Below are positions 6,112 to 8,476 of a stretch of DNA of 8,476 nt, piece after piece. This DNA comes from Pseudomonadota bacterium (lineage in GTDB: Bacteria > Myxococcota_A > Polyangia > Polyangiales > Polyangiaceae). Each line of letters opens with the position of its first letter. The stretch's first letter is position 1. The position numbers were made by a program, and so were the translations under genes. Below the pieces are notes generated by a model that saw nothing but the letters and a program-made list of their open reading frames with translations, did not search any database and was not told where the DNA came from. The stretch lies in assembly GCA_023418705.1 (NCBI GenBank), contig JAEZYZ010000063.1:1-8476 (forward strand). The letters run 5' to 3'.

Positions 6112-6182
6112 CTAGAGCATCGATCAGCTTTCCAGCCGAGAGCCCCTCGGCTTTGTTCGCGGATCGGTGCTCTAGATCTAGA
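6112..6182. repeat. Nested inverted repeat with clustered CTAG sites
   Basis: An outer 14-bp pairing joins CTAGAGCATCGATC (6112-6125) to GATCGGTGCTCTAG (6162-6175), perfect but for one T-G pair. Inside it, AGCCGAG (6134-6140) and CTCGGCT (6146-6152) form a perfect 7-bp stem with a 5-base loop. The right arm runs into the 12-bp palindrome TCTAGATCTAGA (6171-6182). CTAG occurs three times within 70 bases. A run of eight C residues (6105-6112) borders the left arm. The element lies between convergent genes and is not coding on either strand. It could be a dispersed repeat of the REP/intergenic kind or a transcript-end structure; its copy number cannot be judged from one window. Confidence 0.65.
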
Positions 6183-6199
6183 TCGTCCTTTTCCGCGAG

Positions 6200-6231
6200 A
6201 AACCGGTTTGCGCTGCAGACCGTTTGTCGCT
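6200..6231. repeat. Short imperfect direct repeat with palindrome
   Basis: ACCGGTTTGCGCT (6202-6214) and ACCGTTTGTCGCT (6219-6231) agree at 10 of 13 positions with a 17-base period. The 10-bp palindrome AAACCGGTTT covers 6200-6209. It sits between the nested inverted repeat and the end of the lipoprotein gene. It may be part of the same element; chance similarity cannot be excluded. Confidence 0.3.
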
Positions 6232-6245
6232 TTAGGAGCGCCCGT

Positions 6246-6824
6246 TCACTGGGTCGAGCGGGGATTGCTCGCCGAGACCACGCCGGGCTTGGGCGCCTGC
6301 GGGGCGGGCTGGGCGATGGCCTTGGCCACCTGCTGCTCGCGCACCGAAGGCTCGGCGCGCGCAACCGCCAGCGCCGCCGGAACGGCGACCCCCTCCGGGG
6401 TCTGCCGCAACGACATGAAGTTGCAGTAGGAGGCCAGGCCCTGCGCGCTCTCGCTGGTCACGCGTACCAGGCGGTCTTTGGCCACGTTGAGCTCGTGCAC
6501 CACGTGGTACTGCTCGCCGACGTCGACCTCGAGCGTCAGGGCCGGGGCGTCGGCGGCGCGCAGCTTGTGCTTGCCTGGCTCCGCCAGGTAGCAGAAGTAC
6601 GAGGAGCCTTCGGTGGCTCCGACGACGGTGCCATTGTCGCTGACCGGAGCGACCACGGACGTGCCGAGGCCGTGTGGGCGAAAGACGCAGATGGTGGCGG
6701 CTTCTTCGCTCGTCACGTCGAAGGCGGCGACGGGCGGGTGCTCGACACCGCGCATGCGGTAGTCGGAGCATCCGAAGGCGCAGGCGCCGGTCAGCGCAAT
6801 GGAGAGGGCGGTAGGGGTCTTCAT
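6246..6824 (-). CDS. Lipoprotein with DUF2846-like domain
   Basis: The 192-residue protein starts with a lipoprotein signal; the lipid-bearing residue is probably Cys15 (LTGAC), with Cys19 as alternative. The core, ATICVFRPHGLGT (43-55) to GSSYFCYLAEPGKHKLRA (73-90) and LEVDVGEQYHVVHEL (98-112), follows the DUF2846 pattern: a strand ending in FRP, then a 'YF....PGKH' turn, then a strand before Y. That family is small, beta-rich and of unknown function, often found as envelope lipoproteins. The last ~40 residues are Ala/Pro/Gln-rich and probably disordered. Cysteines 46, 78 and 134 remain in the mature protein. The ATG at 6824 is preferred to a TTG three bases upstream because GGAGGA (6836-6831) is then at a proper 6-base distance. 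The nearest upstream gene on this strand ends 166 bases away, so it probably has its own promoter. Confidence 0.8.
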   Translation of the reverse strand: MKTPTALSIALTGACAFGCSDYRMRGVEHPPVAAFDVTSEEAATICVFRPHGLGTSVVAPVSDNGTVVGATEGSSYFCYLAEPGKHKLRAADAPALTLEVDVGEQYHVVHELNVAKDRLVRVTSESAQGLASYCNFMSLRQTPEGVAVPAALAVARAEPSVREQQVAKAIAQPAPQAPKPGVVSASNPRSTQ

Positions 6825-6842
6825 CAATCGTCCTCCATCAAT
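6822..6842 (-). repeat. Direct repeat ATTGATG on both sides of the ribosome binding site
   Basis: On the minus strand ATTGATG (6842-6836), seven bases holding most of GGAGGA, then ATTGATG again (6828-6822), the second copy containing the start codon. The first copy thus offers a second ATG just before the ribosome binding site, out of use as it runs to a different frame. It could be chance or a slippage duplication. Confidence 0.5.
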
Positions 6843-6847
6843 GATAC

Positions 6848-6860
6848 CGAGCTTCGCTCG
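6848..6860 (-). promoter_or_regulatory. Small hairpin in the leader of the lipoprotein gene
   Basis: On the minus strand CGAGC, loop GAA, GCTCG (6860-6848) forms a perfect 5-bp hairpin 12 bases before the ribosome binding site. It may stabilise the mRNA 5' end. No matched -35/-10 pair was found upstream; a TTGACG hexamer at 6955-6950 lacks a good partner. Confidence 0.3.
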
Positions 6861-6965
6861 ATACGAGATGGTCTGTTGGGCGAGTCCTTATTGGACACCC
6901 TGCGGCACGGGCTCCAATCGATGAGACAAGGTGATAGGTGTTGAAGATCCGTCAAGCAAATCAGT

Positions 6966-6979
6966 CTGACGCGCGTCAG
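6966..6979. promoter_or_regulatory. 14-bp perfect palindrome CTGACGCGCGTCAG
   Basis: This perfect palindrome lies 11 bases beyond the stop of the beta-barrel gene and about 140 bases upstream of the lipoprotein start, both on the minus strand. As RNA it gives a 5-bp stem with a GCGC loop followed by a weak T-containing stretch, so it could be a poor terminator. As DNA its symmetry suits a dimeric regulator's operator. The sequence alone does not decide. Confidence 0.4.
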
Positions 6980-6990
6980 TCGGGCGGTCG

Positions 6991-7719
6991 CTAAAATGCA
7001 TAACGAGCGGCAATTTCCGCTAGCAGAACCAACGGCGGATCGTCGACGCTGCTGTGCGTCAGTCCGTCCGGATGCAGTCGCGCACCAAAGTGGGCCCCGA
7101 GCGCATAGTGTGGGTTGGTCGCGTACCATTCCGCGCCGAGCAGGCCGCCGTAGTACAGGTGCCAGCGGTCGGCGTCCCTAAACCCGTAAATCGAAAGCAC
7201 ATCTTCACCGACCTGCGCGGCGCCGACGCTGGGTTGCAAGAGCAGCCCGACGCGATCACCGACCGGCACCGTGAGGCGGGCGCCGGCGCCGAAGCCGTAC
7301 AGCGCGTACGCTCTCGGGTCGGGTGGGGGGCTCGCCCGCGAGGTCCTGCCGAGCGTCAGGTCCGCCTCGGCGAACACGAGCAGCCAGGAGGTGGGCTCGT
7401 AGCCGCCGAGCAGGTGAAAGCGAGGCGCCGGGGGCGAGATTTCGCGCAAGGCGCCGGCGTGCACCAGCGCGCCCACGGCGGCTTCGACCACCACGCCCTG
7501 ATGGCGCGGCGCGGGCGGCGGCGCTTCCTCGTAGCTCGGCGCGGTCGCGTCCGCGTCTTGCTGCGTTCGATCCTGTTCGAGCAGCGCCCGGATGCGCTGC
7601 TCGCGGGCCTTCTCTTGCTCGGCCGCCGACGGCTCGGCGCCGGCGGCGTCGAGGCACGCGGCGACGGCGAGCAGCGCCGCACCTCCTTGCAGTGTCGGGA
7701 GGCGGCGCCGCCGGGTCAT
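6991..7719 (-). CDS. Predicted small outer-membrane beta-barrel protein
   Basis: No named family is recognised. The 242-residue protein has a basic start (MTRRRR), a hydrophobic core (12-25) and a likely signal-peptide cleavage after AGA (about residue 28); AVAAC (18-22) could be read as a lipobox. Residues 30-75 are charged, then Ala/Pro-rich. From about 76 to the end, amphipathic strand-like segments rich in Gly, Tyr and Ala alternate with polar turns, for example YALYGFGAGARLTVP (138-152), WHLYYGGLLGAEWYA (186-200) and YALGAHFGARLHP (205-217). The last residues, AEIAARYAF, end in Phe with alternating hydrophobic positions, the usual signal for barrel assembly by BamA. This favours an outer-membrane barrel over a lipoprotein. 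Start ATG 7719 overlaps the pyrE stop as ATGA; the longer in-frame extension to 8409 is a shadow of pyrE. Confidence 0.7.
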   Translation of the reverse strand: MTRRRRLPTLQGGAALLAVAACLDAAGAEPSAAEQEKAREQRIRALLEQDRTQQDADATAPSYEEAPPPAPRHQGVVVEAAVGALVHAGALREISPPAPRFHLLGGYEPTSWLLVFAEADLTLGRTSRASPPPDPRAYALYGFGAGARLTVPVGDRVGLLLQPSVGAAQVGEDVLSIYGFRDADRWHLYYGGLLGAEWYATNPHYALGAHFGARLHPDGLTHSSVDDPPLVLLAEIAARYAF

Positions 7720-8270
7720 CCCATGAAGTCTTTGCGCGTGGCGAGGCTCGTGAAGGCGAGTCCCGCGTTCTGAATGGTCTCGGCGCCCCCTTCGAGGCGA
7801 TCGACCAGCGCCGCGATGCCCACGACGCGCGCGCCCGCGGCCTTGAGCGCTTCGACCGCGTTCAAGCTCGAGCCGCCCGTCGTGACGACGTCCTCCAAGA
7901 GCACCACCGGGATCTGGGGGGACATCGAACGGTCGCCCTCGACGAGCTTGGTCGTCCCGTGGTCCTTGCGAGCCTTGCGCACGTACAGCGCCGGCAGCGG
8001 GCGCCCGCGCTGAAAGCTGACGAGCGACACGGCGCTGGCGAGCGGGCAGCCGCCGAGCTCGACGCCCCCCACGGCGGCGCACTCCGGCAGCTCCTGCAGC
8101 ATCTCGAACATGAGCTCGCCGACCAGCGCGTGACCTTCCGCCGTCAGGATCGTCTGCTTGCAGTCGATGAAAAAATCGCTCTCCTTGCCGGAGGCGAGGA
8201 TCACCCGACGCCGCTCGAAGCTGCGCTCGCGCAAAAGGTCGATCAGACGCTGGCGCTTTTCCTGGTTCAT
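7716..8270 (-). CDS. pyrE: Orotate phosphoribosyltransferase
   Basis: The 184-residue enzyme makes orotidine 5'-phosphate from orotate and PRPP, the fifth step of UMP synthesis, in the cytoplasm. The PRPP-binding motif is VVLLEDVVTTGGSS (122-135). The flexible catalytic loop is YVRKARKDHGTTK (96-108) with the expected Lys99, Lys102 and His104. The N-terminal part LASGKESDFFIDCKQ (25-39) is the usual 'L.SG..S..Y.D.' orotate-side motif, with Phe in place of Tyr. The length is at the short end for the family and nothing is missing. AAGG at 8281-8278 lies 7 bases before the ATG. The start overlaps the stop of the upstream gene and its stop overlaps the next start, both as ATGA, so three genes are translationally linked. 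The neighbours are not pyrimidine genes. Confidence 0.93.
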   Translation of the reverse strand: MNQEKRQRLIDLLRERSFERRRVILASGKESDFFIDCKQTILTAEGHALVGELMFEMLQELPECAAVGGVELGGCPLASAVSLVSFQRGRPLPALYVRKARKDHGTTKLVEGDRSMSPQIPVVLLEDVVTTGGSSLNAVEALKAAGARVVGIAALVDRLEGGAETIQNAGLAFTSLATRKDFMG

Positions 8271-8476
8271 CCGCGCGCCTTGCTCTTCTTCTTGCGGGCG
8301 CGGGCGCCCTTTCGGAGCGCCGGCACGACGGGCGGCGGGGGCTTGCGGGCGCCCTGGCTCGGGGCGGGCGGCTCTTTGGCGGCGGAACGCTGGCTCGCGG
8401 CGGCGGCACGCTGGGTCGCGGCGGCGGGTGCCGGGCGCGCTGGCGGACGCGCGGGAGCGGGTGCCGGGGGCGGCTC
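8267..8476 (-). CDS. C-terminal tail of an unidentified Pro/Ala-rich basic protein (partial, 5' end outside window)
   Basis: On the minus strand one frame is open from the window edge to a TGA at 8269-8267, giving 69 residues. It begins EPPPAPAPARPP, continues as Ala/Pro/Gln/Arg-rich low-complexity sequence, and ends RKGARARKKKSKARG. The basic end with AAG lysine codons and the exact ATGA overlap with pyrE support this frame over the two others. The tail is disordered in appearance and resembles the basic tails of nucleic-acid-binding or histone H1-like proteins, but the folded part is not in the window and no function can be given. Confidence 0.6.
   Translation of the reverse strand, partial: EPPPAPAPARPPARPAPAAATQRAAAASQRSAAKEPPAPSQGARKPPPPVVPALRKGARARKKKSKARG

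Noticed and set aside
6825..6827. TTG start one codon before the lipoprotein ATG
   Set aside because: It would leave only 3 bases to the Shine-Dalgarno sequence; the ATG has 6.
6057..6944. A 295-codon plus-strand open frame over the intergenic repeats and the lipoprotein gene
   Set aside because: It runs through strong hairpins and over the lipoprotein gene on the other strand, has no ribosome binding site and no domain signal.
6912..6955. Sigma-70 type promoter for the lipoprotein gene from TTGACG (minus strand 6955-6950)
   Set aside because: No -10 hexamer lies at 16-18 bases; the nearest candidate TATCAC is only 13 bases away.
6991..8409. A 472-codon minus-strand open frame read as one gene
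   Set aside because: Its upstream half lies out of frame over the clear pyrE gene and is Arg/Pro/Ala-rich shadow sequence. The true gene starts at 7719 with a signal peptide and an ATGA overlap.
1..8476. CRISPR array, tRNA, rRNA, insertion sequence or phage genes
   Set aside because: No regularly spaced repeats, cloverleaf, rRNA-like stretches, transposase or phage motifs were seen on either strand.

Overview
This is a GC-rich window with strong G/C preference at third codon positions. It is densely packed with envelope genes: outer-membrane, lipoprotein and periplasmic thiol-redox proteins. The gene set points to a Gram-negative bacterium, and the mix (VKOR fused to a DsbA-like domain, an OmpA protein with a calcium-binding linker, Pro/Ala-rich tails) looks most like Myxococcota/Polyangiales. 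That placement is inference from protein style, since no rRNA or other marker gene is present.

Left part, + strand. The first ~60 bases may hold the end of an upstream gene, followed by a clear intrinsic terminator (71-105). A DJ-1/PfpI-family gene follows (147-716). After a 121-base gap rich in hairpins comes a tightly linked redox cluster: a five-TM VKOR-DsbA fusion (838-2055), a cysteine-rich membrane protein with a degenerate OmpA-like domain (2052-2753, ATGA overlap), and a TlpA-like lipoprotein thioredoxin (2732-3418, 22-base overlap). An RlmI-type rRNA cytosine-C5 methyltransferase (3438-4610) starts 19 bases later and is probably on the same transcript. A separate OmpA-family gene with its own strong ribosome binding site follows (4860-6020).

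Middle, 6021-6245. This stretch separates convergent genes. It holds two consecutive hairpins, one with a 15-bp stem, then a nested inverted repeat with a cluster of CTAG sites, and a short imperfect direct repeat. It is the most structured non-coding DNA in the window.

Right part, - strand. Reading right to left there are three genes joined by two ATGA overlaps: the Pro/Ala-rich basic tail of an unidentified protein (cut by the window edge), pyrE, and a small predicted outer-membrane beta-barrel protein. After a 166-base gap comes a lipoprotein with a DUF2846-like domain (6246-6824).

The most interesting unit is the three-gene redox cluster. The VKOR-DsbA protein should oxidise periplasmic thiols using quinone as electron acceptor. 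The overlapping second gene has six cysteines outside its membrane anchor and an OmpA fold that has lost the aspartate used to bind peptidoglycan, so it could be a dedicated client. The third gene carries a WCEPC thioredoxin active site anchored as a lipoprotein and could reduce or proofread. A long hairpin buries the start codon of the first gene, suggesting control of the cluster at translation.
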